Shown: positions 30,576 to 40,001 of the stretch, piece by piece
How the letters are laid out: every line of letters begins with the position of its first letter
Position numbering within the stretch: position 1 is the stretch's first letter
Source: Prorocentrum cordatum
Taxonomy: Eukaryota > Sar > Dinophyceae > Prorocentrales > Prorocentraceae
Direction: 5' to 3'
Assembly (NCBI GenBank): GCA_963575745.1
Contig: CAUYUJ010011270.1
Coordinates: forward strand, 299,539-363,538
Length of the DNA stretch: 64,000 nt
The notes under the pieces: model-generated
What the model saw: only the letters and a program-made list of their open reading frames with translations
Databases searched by the model: none
What the model was told of the DNA's origin: nothing
Position numbers and translations under genes: made by a program

Positions 30576-30735
30576 GCTCTCTCTGTCTCTCTCTCTCTCT
30601 CTGCCCTCTCTCTGTCTCTGCCTCTCTTTCCCTGCCTCTCTCTCTCTCTCTGCCTCTCTCTCTGCCTCTCTCTCTCTGCCTCTCTCTCTCTGTGCCTCTC
30701 TCTCTGTGCCTCTCTCTCTCTGCCTCTATCTCTGC

Positions 30736-30806
<71 letters not shown>

Positions 30807-30831
30807 CTCTCTTCTCTCTATTCTCTCTCTG

Positions 30832-30885
<54 letters not shown>

Positions 30886-30905
30886 TCTCTTCTCTTCTCT
30901 TCTCT

Positions 30906-30936
<31 letters not shown>

Positions 30937-30968
30937 TTCTCTCTCTCTCTATCTCTCTCTCTCTCTCT

Positions 30969-31048
<80 letters not shown>

Positions 31049-31065
31049 TCTCCCTCTCTCTCTAG
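30541..31065. repeat. (CT)n microsatellite, about 525 bp
   Basis: Dominated by TCTCTC with TGCC, TTCTC and ATC interruptions; Leu-Ser open frames are artefacts. Confidence 0.95.
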
Positions 31066-31223
31066 TCTCGGCTCGAGAGTGCCCTGCACTCAGACCGCAG
31101 CCGCGACGCGAAGCGCCCCGCCTCGGAGTCGGTCTCCCAGGCCTCGCGAGACCGGAGGGGTCCCAGCAGGACCCTACTGATTCGCGTCACCTCTTTCCCC
31201 CCCCCACCAGAGCGCCCGCCGCA

Positions 31224-31400
31224 ATGGCCCCCGCCAAGCCGGAGCGCCGTCGCTCTTCCAAGCAGCCGCCGAGCTCACGTCCTGCAGCTGAAGGATCCCT
31301 CCTCCAACGCAAACAGGACTGCATTGCAGCCTTCAAGCAAGCGGGGTCTGACCGCCCCACAGCCGCATACAACGGGCTCGCCGAGCTGAACGCGGACGAG
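31224..31400 (+). CDS. Unidentified gene start, cut by assembly gap
   Basis: ATG at 31,224 in a good context (GCAATGGCC), preceded by a pyrimidine tract and AG (CTCTTTCCCCCCCCCACCAG) that could act as a cis- or trans-splice acceptor. The 59 visible residues begin MAPAKPERRRSSKQPP and include LLQRKQDCIAAFKQAGSDRP and AAYNGLAELNADE, basic then helical. The frame runs into the N gap. No family is recognised; it could be a host exon or the first ORF of a mobile element. Confidence 0.4.
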
Positions 31401-31500
31401 NNNNNNNNNNNNNNNNNNNNNNNNNNNNNNNNNNNNNNNNNNNNNNNNNNNNNNNNNNNNNNNNNNNNNNNNNNNNNNNNNNNNNNNNNNNNNNNNNNNN
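31401..31500. other. Assembly gap (100 N)
   Basis: Exactly 100 undetermined bases. The right side starts inside a CAGCCT array, so the join and the distance are uncertain. Confidence 0.99.
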
Positions 31501-32140
31501 CTCAGCCTCAGCCTCAGCATGCCTCAGCCTCAGCCTGCCTCAGCCTCAGCCTCAGCCTGCCTCAGCCTCAGCCTAGCCTGCTTCAGCCTCAGCCTCAGTC
31601 TGCCTTCAGCCTCGGCCTCAGCCTCAGCCTGCCTCAGCCTCAGCCTGCATCAGCCTCAGCCTCAGCCTAAGCCTGCCTCAGCATCAGCCTGCCTCAGCCT
31701 CAGCCTCAGCCTCAGCCTGCCTCAGCCTCAGCCTCAGCCTGCTTCAGCCTCAGCCTCAGTCTGCCTTCAGCCTCGGCCTCAGCCTCAGCCTGCCTCAGCC
31801 TCAGCCTGCATCGGCCTCAGCCTCAGCCTCAGCCTGCCTCAGCACTCAGCCTGCCTCAGCCTCAGCCTCAGCCTGCCTCAGCCTCAGCCTCAGCCTCAGC
31901 CTCAGCCTCAGCCTCAGCCTGCTTCAGCCTCAGCCTCAGTCTGCCTTCAGCCTTGGCCTCAGCCTCAGCCTCAGCCTGCCTCAGCCTCAGCCTGCATCAG
32001 CCTCAGCCTCAGCCTCAGCCTGCCTCAGCATCAGCCTGCCTCAGCCTCAGCCTCAGCCTCAGCCTCAGCCTGCCTCAGCCTCAGTTCAGCCTCGGCCTCA
32101 GCCTCAGCCTGCCTCAGCCTCAGCCTCAGCCTCAGCCTGC
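31501..32140. repeat. (CAGCCT)n array 2
   Basis: Same hexanucleotide as 26,881-27,340, with CTGCTTCAGCCT and TCTGCCTTCAGCCTCGGCC higher-order repeats of about 180 bases. Confidence 0.95.
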
Positions 32141-32620
32141 CCAGGAATGGAGTTCTGGGAACTCGAAGAACACGAAGTGGCCTACAGTTGGCTCCGGGCA
32201 TTCAAAATGTGGCCCGGGAATGGAGTTCTGGGAACTCGAAGAGCACGAAGTGGCCTACAGTTGGCTCCGGGCATCCAAAATGTGGCCCGGGAATGGAGTT
32301 CTGGGAAGTCGAAGAGCACGAAGTGGCCTACAGTTGGCTCCGGGCATCCAAAATGTGGCCCGGGAATGGAGTTCTGGGAAGTCGAAGAGCACGAAGTGGC
32401 CTACAGCTGGTTCCGGTTATTCAAAATGTGGCCCCGGAATGGAGTTCTGGGAGGTTGAAGAGCACGAAGTGTGTGCCTGTTTGCTTAAAACAAGCCCGGC
32501 TCTGTTCCCGGTTCTCCTCCCCGGCACCCGCCCAGACCCCCCTGAGGAGTCATGATGCTCTCTTTTGAGCCTACTAGAACCCTATCAGCAAGCGCTGTTA
32601 AGTAAAGCGGAACTCAACTC
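32141..32620. repeat. 73-bp tandem satellite array 2 and shared flank
   Basis: About four and a half 73-bp units (GGAATGGAGTTCTGGG...) to 32,470, then the flank CGCCCAGACCCCCCTGAGG, ATGCTCTCTTTTGAGCC and CCTATCAGCAAGCGCTGTTA, homologous to 27,950-28,022. Confidence 0.9.
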
Positions 32621-32689
32621 ACTGAGGCTGCCAACGTGGCCTTAGCCTTCTCCACGATGCAGAATGTCCCTCGCAGCCTCAATCGTCCG

Positions 32690-33430
32690 TCAATGAATGG
32701 ACTCGGGGTCCACGTAGTAGCCAATACCACTGGCCATCCTGTTCGCCTCGTCCTTAGTGATCTGCCCGCCCTCGGGACTAGAATGCCTCATCGCGCGTTC
32801 GGGCACCTTGATGCCACGGGAATGTCCTCGAAACCGGCCTTCAGCAGCTTCGTCTTGATTCGCGCGAAGTCAAAATCCTGCGGCACCGTCTTGATCTCCA
32901 CCTTTCTGGCCGGGCGACTCCTTGGGTCACGTGCAGCTTCATCGTCAATCGTCTTTGCCGTATTGGCCGTCCTCTGCCTCGTGATCTGGACTGGTTCCTG
33001 TCCGACTAAGGCACTGTCGCCCTCGATATCCATGGGCTCGGGCCCCTTACTTTCAACCTTCTTGAGCGCCCTCGTTCTCGTGGCGATGCCTGTCGCCGTC
33101 GTCGGCGTCGAGCCTCGAGCGCGGTCATCGTCCGCGTGAATCAGCCTCGGCATTATCTCAATCGCCTGGGGCTGTCGGATCGATGCTCTGATCTCCCTCA
33201 TCTGCCACCTGAGGTATATCACGGCCCTAGTCATCACGAACAGGATGGCCAGCATAATGTAGAGAGTTGCGTTGTCGTCTTCCTCTGTAGGTGGCGCAGT
33301 AGGCGTTGCCCTCGCCCCGGCCATGGATGATATCAACGTGGCAATGTGGAGTCCGAGGCTTGGACTCGTCCTGCTCACCCGTGAGCCCGTCAAACTTGAA
33401 GTTGCCCCCAGTGAGGTGCCCGATCTACTC
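32690..33430 (-). pseudogene. Copia polyprotein C-terminal membrane segment
   Basis: A frame change inside the 36-bp repeats leads to a Ser/Thr/Gly-rich stretch, then PPTEEDDNATLYIMLAILFV and MTRAVIYLRWQMREIRASIR, one probable transmembrane helix with a basic cytosolic side. A charged tail with GPEPMDIEGDSALVGQEPV and VEIKTVPQDFDFARIKTKLL follows. A last shift near 32,815 gives PERAMRHSSPEGGQITKDEA and ends GYYVDPESIH at TGA 32,690-32,692. Its role is unknown; no retroviral envelope motif is present. Confidence 0.55.
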
Positions 33431-33545
33431 GCGGTTGATCCGCCGAACGTGGTGCCCGATCCACTCGCGGTTAATCCGCCGGACGTGGTGCCCGATCCAC
33501 TCGCGGTTGATCTCCTCAGCGTGGTGCCCGATCCCCTCGTGGTCG
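33430..33545. repeat. 36-bp in-frame repeat inside copia pol
   Basis: About three and a half copies of a 36-bp unit (GTGCCCGATCCACTCGCGG and GTTAATCCGCCGGACGT parts), encoding 12-residue repeats in either of two frames. Confidence 0.85.
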
Positions 33546-34678
33546 ATCGTCTTGTCAATGAAGTCAGCTGTTGTTGGCTTCGCGGCCCGTCGCTTCCTCT
33601 GCGGAGGTGAGATCTCGAACTTCTTGGAAACAAAGAAGGCAATCAAAATCGCAATGTCCACCAAACTCTTAGTCAGGCCGTCAGCTACCATTGCTTCAGT
33701 CCTCGTCCAAATCAGTGCAGTATTCTCTTGTGCCTCAACACTCTCACGAAGCATGGAAACGACAATGCGTAATCTTATGTCCGCAACTGAACCACTATCC
33801 TTATTCAGAGTGCCCTTCAGATTGTCGCTGTCCGTCACAGCCAGAATCGGCCTTGATGCGCGCAGCCTCTCAACATCCTTGAGCTTGGCGTTGGCTGGCT
33901 TATATAACTCCTGAAGAAACTGTCGTAGAAACTGGCCATGCTCCATAGCCTCGCTGATGCTGTATGCCTCCGCAACTAACGTGGATCTCACAACTCGCTT
34001 GACTCGGGAACTTGTCCACGCCAAGGGCACCTGCCTGTCAAACCGTCCGTCCACAACTTCTCGAGGAGCGTTGGTGAGGCACAGCACTGCTCCAGCCTGC
34101 CTCTTCTCACCCGGCATGTTCGCGAAGGAATCACCGTAGGCCAGGACTCACGCTGCGCTGATGTCCACGACGCCCCTGCAGAAGTGCAGGCCGCACTCGA
34201 TGTTCTGCTCGACGTAGTCCACGAGCTTGTTGGCATCGATGAAGTCCTGGACCTTCAGCTCTGACGTCCTCTGCGCAAGCCTGTTCTGCTCGAAAACTAT
34301 GTCGGGCCTCGAGCGATGCGCCAGCCACTGTAGTTGCCCGTGCGTGCTGCGAAACATGCTCAGCTCCTCCATGGTTGCCTGTCCGTCTGGAACCTTCTTC
34401 CTGCCCGGGGCGATGGGGGTATGCTCCACGGCCTTGACCGCCTTAACCTGCGTGACGTAGATCTCTGCCGCGGCATACCTGATGTGCACTCCGCAGCGCT
34501 CAAACTCCCCGTCGCGTCTCTCCAGATGTAGAAACTCAGCCATCTCCCCCGGCGTCTTGTCGACCGTGGGGCTTGCAGCCTTCCTGGCAACCAGCAAGTC
34601 GTCAACGTGTCTGTGCATTGCCATCTGGAGCCCCCCGTCGTAGTAATACCTGTAGACCCCGCGCTCCAGCCTGGACTC

Positions 34679-34683
<5 letters not shown>

Positions 34684-34724
<41 letters not shown>
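34684..34724. repeat. (TA)n inside the RT gene
   Basis: About 36 bases of TA between codons for LKANLENEA and HESRLERG of the copia RT, just ahead of the HVDD active site. Confidence 0.95.
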
Positions 34725-34726
<2 letters not shown>

Positions 34727-35771
34727 GCTTCATTTTCGAGGTTGGCCTTCAGACGTTCATACCAGGCGGGCCCCGCATCCTTGGCACCGTAGATCGAGCC
34801 CTGCGCGTAGAACACCTTGCCCGGGTCCGTGGGGCGCCTCTTGGGAATCCTGATGAATAGCAATCTGTCGACGCCCTCTGCCTGGAGGTAGGCTGACTTT
34901 GAGTAAGAGCATCCGGCCCATCCCTTCTGCGCCATGAACCCGATGGGTGACCATCAGAGCGCCCGCTGAACCCGCGGGGGCGTCGCTCCTGATGTCGGCG
35001 GAGCGCTCCTGGCAGCCCAGAACTACCAGTCGAGACTTGTACCTGGACCTCTTGGTCTGCTTCAGCGTGACCACACAGCGCGTGCCCACGACCTTGGCGC
35101 CGTTGGCGAGATGCTGCTTGAGCTCGTGGCCTGGGCATCTTCGCGCAGCTCCGAACGCCGCCCACTTCTCCCACTCGTCTTCCATGGCTGCCATGAGCTC
35201 CCTGATACTTTCGCATGAGACGGCGTCCAAGTTGACCTCCGTGGACCTCGCAGCCTTGGTCCAATAGCATCCTCGAGCTCCCTCGACCTGAAGGACCAGT
35301 GCATGCCGTGCTTGTTCCTCTTCTGGCTGTCCCGGCTGTCCTCTCGATGGCCTGTTCTCGTACTTCACCTCGCTCTGCCTTCGGCCCTGCTCCAGGGTCC
35401 TCTTGATAGAGATCGGAACGTCGTCAAGGTGATCGCATGTCTGTCTCGGGGCCGTGCATACTGGCTTGAGTGGCGTAGCGTCTGATGTGGATCCCGAGCT
35501 CGATGCCGCTCCTCCTTGATCATGAACCCCTTCGGGCCGTGGTAGGTCCTCCTTAACGTCGTAAAACTCGTCGGCATTATCGGCGCCCTTCTTCAACTCC
35601 TCGGGGTCGCGATACGCAAACTCTTGATGCGGCGCTTCTTCGCCCTCGCGGCGATCTTCTTGAAGCGCAGGGCCATCCATATTCTGCACCTGCGGCGTCT
35701 CCCCATTATCGTGGCGATTGGGAGAAGGAAGATTTGGATCATGAAGAGGAGGCAGGGCGTCTTGGGATTCT

Positions 35772-38639
35772 TCAGGCGGTTGAGGAGGCGCTTCCCCCTC
35801 GGGGTGTTCTGGCGGTCCAGTGGGCCGCCCAGGGAGCGCAGGCACTTGCTCGGGGGCTTCTTGGGAGTACATGGGTCCTTCCAATATGAGCTGCGGAAGT
35901 GGTGTGGGGTCTCCTCCTGCTAGCTTCTCCTCCCATAATCTTCAGACGACGTCTGCTGCTGGCGGGCGGAACGCATGGAACATCCTCGACGTCCTGAGGC
36001 CCTCCAGCGGCGGAATGTTGCTCCTCGTCCATGGGCGCGCGAGCGTGCTCATCGATTGTCATGGCACAGTAAGTGCGGTCGTGGCCGACGTCGGTAGGAG
36101 GTGGGTCGGCGACCTGCGGCGCCTCGTCGTCGACCCCCGCCGGGGCCTGGCCACCCGGCCCGGGCGGTGACCACCGTGATGGTCTTGAGGCGGCAGGCCC
36201 GCTCGCACCCTCCGCACGCTCGAAGACATCCTTCCAGTCGACCAGCTCCGGCGCCCCCGCTGCTCTGACGCGCCGCGCCGACGCCTGCATGGCGAGGTTG
36301 CGGTGCGCCAGCCACAGGTTGTTGGACTCGTGCCCGATGACCGCCGCTGGTCCGTGCCAGCGTGCTGCCCAGCGCTTCTTGGCACGGGCCTTGCCCAGTC
36401 CTTTCCAGTAGTACACTTGGTCGCCGATCTGGCGCGTTGCAGCCGCTGGCGCCGTAGCTGCAGCTCTGCCCTTGGCGAGGAATGCCTCGCTGATCTTGTG
36501 GTCGGCCTCCGGCGCGGCCACCGAGCGCTTCGCTGCGCTGAGTAGTCCGACGCGCTGCCTGAAGCTCGGCTCGTCGTCGTCTTGCATCCGCTGGTGCAAC
36601 CTGAGGTTGCTGTGCTGGCCGAAGAGCTGGCGCGGAAGCTCGGCGCCCCGGCCCAGGGCCCGCTGGGGCGGCGAGTACCCCGGCGGGCCCACTGCAGAGT
36701 TCACCGCGTAGTTGATCGTCGCCGTGGGCCACTTGACCTGGTCTTCCTTCTTGAAGGTCGGGAGAAACTCAGAGATCAAGGCGCGAGCGTGCGCCGTCCA
36801 GGTCTGGCCATGCCTCTCGCCGATGGCGCTCTGCGTCGGGCCGCAGTGTGCGCTCGAGACTATCCTCGAGCCCATGGTCTCCAGCTCCTCCTTGACTTCA
36901 CGCTCGAACTCGCCTCCCGCGTCCGCCATCGCGACGTTCGGAACGCCGAGCGCGAGCAGCCAGGAGTCGAGCGTGGCCTGCCAGATCACGGTCGGCTTGC
37001 GGGAAGTGATCGGGACAGCGACCTGGCATTTGGAGGCCATGTCGATCTGGCTGAGGAACATGACGTTGGCCCCCTGGGCGTCGGCCAGTTCGAAGGTATC
37101 GATGGCCAGGCAGTCGCCGAACTCCCTCCAACGATCTCGCAATGATGATGCCGCTGTCGGCGGCGGGGCCGCTAGCTCGATGCATGCGGGGCAATGATGC
37201 ACGAGCGCTGCTGCTATCGCATACTTCGAGCCGCCTGCAAGTCGAGTGGCGCGCGCGAGGGCCCGACTGCCTGGATGTCCCAGGCTGGTGCATCTTAGCC
37301 ACAGCCCTTGTGAGAGTGAGGCGCTGCTCAGACTCCAGGCCGGCCAGTATACCCTGAGGATCCTTCTCCGTGCCCTCCTTCTCGTCGTCGCTGAGCAGCG
37401 TGACCAGCGCGTAGTTGACGCCGGCAATGCTCCTCGCGAAGCCCATGGTCGCGGCCCCGCACAGCTCCTTGGTGGAAAACCCCGTATTCTTGGACGTCCT
37501 CCGGTTGAACTCTCGCCCGTGGAGGTGCTCATGGTCTTGGGGGGTACCCTTCGGTTCAAGAGCTTCTGCAGCGGCTGATGGTTGGTGATCACCTTCCAGG
37601 GCTTCTTGATGGTCTTGCCAGTCCTGTCGTCCATGAGGCCGTAGGCGCATCCGTCAAACAGGCACTCGCACGGCAAGATCCTCTCGAGCTCCTGGACCTC
37701 GGGCTGCTTCCACCCGTGGCAATTTACGGGCCACTCGACCGCAACGATCGCGCCAACCTCCAACGCGTGAGGAACCTCCTTGGTGAATAGCCTGATCATG
37801 TGCCTGCCCTCCGCGCGGTCGACTGCCAACTGGGCATTCTTCTTCATGAAATTCTGTAGCGCCGTCCAGGGGCTGCAGGGCAGACTGCCCCAGAGAACGT
37901 CGGCACGCCCAGCTCGGGACCGCGCTGCCTGCTCGAGTAGGTCGCCAGCCTTAGCCGCACGACGTCGGACTCGAAGATCGCCCTCGGGAAATCCGAGGCG
38001 GTGCGCGGCTCCTCCCTGAGCTTGCCAGACCTCCGACATGAGGCTGTTCGGCTCGCAGCAGTAATCGACCAGGGTACCTGGAGTCCTCTTCCTTGTCCTC
38101 CGCGCCCCTCTGGAAGCAGTGGAGACCATAGTGTCGTTCAGCAGTGTCTGAACCAGATTATTCAGGTATGTTGGTCGAACGCCACGTTGATGTAATGTGT
38201 TTGGTTGTCTCAGCCTGGCCTTGTTCTGCGCGACGGTGCCAGTGCGGAGTCTCCTCCACGATTGGTGCTGTACCGCGAACTCCGCGCCGTTGCCTACTCC
38301 CGCCTTGTGATCACTCACGCCGCGATAGCACCTCGAGCACTGCAACCCTCGAAGGTAAGACGGGCGCGTTCCCATACGGCACACCTGGCACTCGTAGAGC
38401 GTCCCAGTCGCGCAACAGGCCGAGCAGGCACCGCGCATGACGCCCCAAGTAGGTGTGCACTCCGATGTGATGTTTTCCGTGGTCAGAGTCCAAGTCGCGT
38501 TGGACACGTTCCCTACAGTGGTGCTGTCGTTTGTCTTGTCCTGACCCTTGGGTTTGTCGCCAATCGCCTTGCTGACCTTGGCCCCTGAACAGCACGTGGC
38601 CGCCGCGATGGCGAGCGCCTTAATTACCAGCGCGCCCAT
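35772..38639 (-). CDS. Copia polyprotein N-part: methyltransferase-like domain and integrase
   Basis: ATG at 38,639; 955 residues. Residues 3-20 (ALVIKALAIAAATCCSGA) are hydrophobic, like a signal or membrane anchor. Cys pairs at 72-75, 84-87 and 101-104 suggest a metal site. Residues 190-357 resemble a DNA methyltransferase: LVDYCCEPNSLMSEVW, VLWGSLPCSPWTALQ (Pro254-Cys255), VAVEWPVNCHGW, then LFDGCAYGL and KKPWKVITNH. The integrase has an N-terminal His/Cys site (LGHPG ... HHCPAC, 454-486) and a catalytic triad Asp514 (AIDTFEL), Asp573 (ADAGGEF) and Glu608 (GERHGQTW), spaced exactly DD35E. An SH3-like tail is at 739-795. Residues about 372-452 appear to be read out of frame: the sensible sequence (FNRRTSKNTGFSTKELCGAA ... 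KMHQ) lies in another phase, so two compensating frameshifts near 37,520 and 37,290 are hidden in this open frame. Confidence 0.75.
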   Translation of the reverse strand: MGALVIKALAIAAATCCSGAKVSKAIGDKPKGQDKTNDSTTVGNVSNATWTLTTENITSECTPTWGVMRGACSACCATGTLYECQVCRMGTRPSYLRGLQCSRCYRGVSDHKAGVGNGAEFAVQHQSWRRLRTGTVAQNKARLRQPNTLHQRGVRPTYLNNLVQTLLNDTMVSTASRGARRTRKRTPGTLVDYCCEPNSLMSEVWQAQGGAAHRLGFPEGDLRVRRRAAKAGDLLEQAARSRAGRADVLWGSLPCSPWTALQNFMKKNAQLAVDRAEGRHMIRLFTKEVPHALEVGAIVAVEWPVNCHGWKQPEVQELERILPCECLFDGCAYGLMDDRTGKTIKKPWKVITNHQPLQKLLNRRVPPKTMSTSTGESSTGGRPRIRGFPPRSCAGPRPWASRGALPASTTRWSRCSATTRRRARRRILRVYWPAWSLSSASLSQGLWLRCTSLGHPGSRALARATRLAGGSKYAIAAALVHHCPACIELAAPPPTAASSLRDRWREFGDCLAIDTFELADAQGANVMFLSQIDMASKCQVAVPITSRKPTVIWQATLDSWLLALGVPNVAMADAGGEFEREVKEELETMGSRIVSSAHCGPTQSAIGERHGQTWTAHARALISEFLPTFKKEDQVKWPTATINYAVNSAVGPPGYSPPQRALGRGAELPRQLFGQHSNLRLHQRMQDDDEPSFRQRVGLLSAAKRSVAAPEADHKISEAFLAKGRAAATAPAAATRQIGDQVYYWKGLGKARAKKRWAARWHGPAAVIGHESNNLWLAHRNLAMQASARRVRAAGAPELVDWKDVFERAEGASGPAASRPSRWSPPGPGGQAPAGVDDEAPQVADPPPTDVGHDRTYCAMTIDEHARAPMDEEQHSAAGGPQDVEDVPCVPPASSRRRLKIMGGEASRRRPHTTSAAHIGRTHVLPRSPRASACAPWAAHWTARTPRGGSASSTA

Positions 38640-39110
38640 GCCTCCACGAGGAGGCGGTGATGACCTAGCCCGATGGCCGAGCTTGGGCGGGAGCTCCTCT
38701 CTGAGAGGGCGCGCCCATAGTGACGGAGCAAAGGGGGGGGCGTAAGATAGTGGATTCGGTACCATTTGACTGTGGGTGTATAGAAGTAAGCAAAACATAT
38801 GTACGTGTGTAAATGTTACATGTGTCTGTGTGACAATGTATATATGTATATATGATGTGTATACACACATTGGTATAAACACACAACTTCATATATAGAC
38901 CTGATACATGTATATACACCGAGTGTGTCAATCGTGTGTATACGCATGCATGTATGCACGCGTGAAGATGAGCATGTTATGCGAACATAAACATTCATGT
39001 GTACGTACATGTTTGTGCATATTGAATGTACATGTGTATATATACATATACAGTTGATACATATATATACACACAAAAAGATATATATATATACACACAC
39101 AAAAAATATT
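38640..39110. repeat. TGTATATA-rich region upstream of copia pol
   Basis: About 150 bases of GC-rich DNA, then interrupted TGTATATATG/ACATGTATATAC repeats to 39,110. No gag or LTR is recognisable. Confidence 0.7.
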
Positions 39111-39506
39111 ATTTTTTTAATTTTTTGCTACGCGCGCGGTTAGGCTCTAGTACACGTTTGAGGCACCGTCGGCGGGCAATTGGCGGACTCCATGACGCTT
39201 GTGCGCTATGGGTCGCAGGCCCGCTCGTCGGATGTTGTGTGTACTCTGCGGTGAACATATCTTCTCCTATCCAGGTCCTGCTTTGTGGCACCTAGTGGCT
39301 TGTAGTGGTTCTCAGTGACTCCTCCTCCGCGCGCCGTCGATGTACACAAGCACGCCCTTACGCTGTGCGCCCCTCAACCCCAACCACTCGCGCGGGGCCA
39401 GCGGACGTGAAGCCGAATGCTGGAGAGCTATACTACTTGCGCCTTCCCCTCCTGCTCGTGACTGGAAAGGGCGTCGCGTCATGGATGGCCCTGAAGCGCC
39501 ACCCTC
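39111..39506. other. Unassigned segment
   Basis: A T-rich stretch, GCTACGCGCGCGG, then about 370 non-repetitive bases. No gene or known repeat is recognised. Confidence 0.5.
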
Positions 39507-39540
39507 ATCATGTTTCCGGGCCGCCTTCCGGGAACATGAT
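39507..39540. repeat. 34-bp inverted-repeat site, copy 4
   Basis: ATCATGTTTCCGG and CCGGGAACATGAT: 13-bp arms with one mismatch around an 8-base centre GCCGCCTT. This is the clearest 13-8-13 example. Confidence 0.85.
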
Positions 39541-39730
39541 GGGGGCGACCTTCTGAGGACCTCCGGTGGGCCTCTTGGGGGCCTCTCGGAGGCCTGTTGG
39601 GCTCTCCTGGAGGCGTCTTGGGGCGCGCTCAGGGCCATTGTTGGGCATCTTGGGGGCCTCTATATATGGGGAAGCATTTGAAATACGTGGAAGGAAGTGG
39701 CACGACTCGTGAGGGCTTGGGGGAGGGGTG

Positions 39731-39784
<54 letters not shown>

Positions 39785-39808
39785 AAGAGAGAGAGAGAGA
39801 GAGAAAAA

Positions 39809-39843
<35 letters not shown>

Positions 39844-39967
39844 CCCATACGTAAGACATGTAGGATTGTGTACACAGGAGAAAGACAATCTATAGAAACG
39901 TAGTAGGTCGTCCAAGGCGCCTCGGAAGGCGCCTCGGAAAGCGCAGAATACCCCCCCAAGGCGCGGA
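39541..39967. repeat. Phased DNA and (GA)n
   Basis: 120 bases of phased CTTGGGGCC DNA duplicated at 40,002-40,110, then (TA)n and (GA)n (39,730-39,842), and about 100 unassigned bases. Confidence 0.8.
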
Positions 39968-40001
39968 ATCATGTTCCCGAACCGCCTTCCGGGAACATGA
40001 C
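39968..40001. repeat. 34-bp inverted-repeat site, copy 5
   Basis: ATCATGTTCCCG and CGGGAACATGA arms. It shares its centre (CCGCCTT) and its right flank with copy 4, 461 bases away, so copies 4 and 5 belong to a local duplication. Confidence 0.85.

Larger units (their letters stand above)
33425..35884 (-). pseudogene. Copia reverse transcriptase and RNase H, fragmented
   Basis: Three phases are needed. From 35,884 an acidic Pro/Glu-rich linker leads to RT: VVGTRCVVTLKQTKRSRYKS and RLVVLGCQ. Near 34,935 the frame changes to KSAYLQAEGVDRLLFIRIP and GSIYGAKDAGPAWYERLKA. A (TA)n run (34,684-34,722) interrupts it. A third phase starts HESRLERGVYRYYYDG and has the active site MHRHVDDLLVA (Asp codons near 34,600), where the family has YVDD. 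TGA at 34,148 follows, then RNase H: GDSFANMPGEKRQAGAVLCL, RVVRSTLVAEAYSISEAMEH, AVTDSDNLKGTLNKDSGS and TEAMVADGLTKSL. The end holds INREWIGHHVRR repeats from a 36-bp DNA repeat. The motif order and residues are diagnostic of copia RVT_2/RNase H. Confidence 0.8.
32690..38639 (-). mobile_element. Copia-type retrotransposon pol region, inactivated
   Basis: Read right to left: N-terminal Cys-rich and methyltransferase-like region, DD35E integrase, acidic linker, RT (RVT_2 type), RNase H, Ser/Thr-rich repeat and a C-terminal membrane segment. Integrase before RT identifies the copia order. There is no gag in sense-upstream position; the 5-prime side is replaced by TATACATA-rich DNA at 38,800-39,110. 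Frameshifts, a stop at 34,148 and a (TA)n expansion inside RT make it non-functional. LTRs were not delimited. The 32,500-32,620 flank shared with 27,950-28,022 is a candidate LTR piece but lacks a partner at the other end. Confidence 0.75.

Noticed and set aside
32788-33642. Separate envelope gene suggested by the transmembrane segment
   Set aside because: It lacks a signal peptide and fusion or cleavage motifs and joins the copia pol through frame changes; it is better read as the polyprotein C-terminus.
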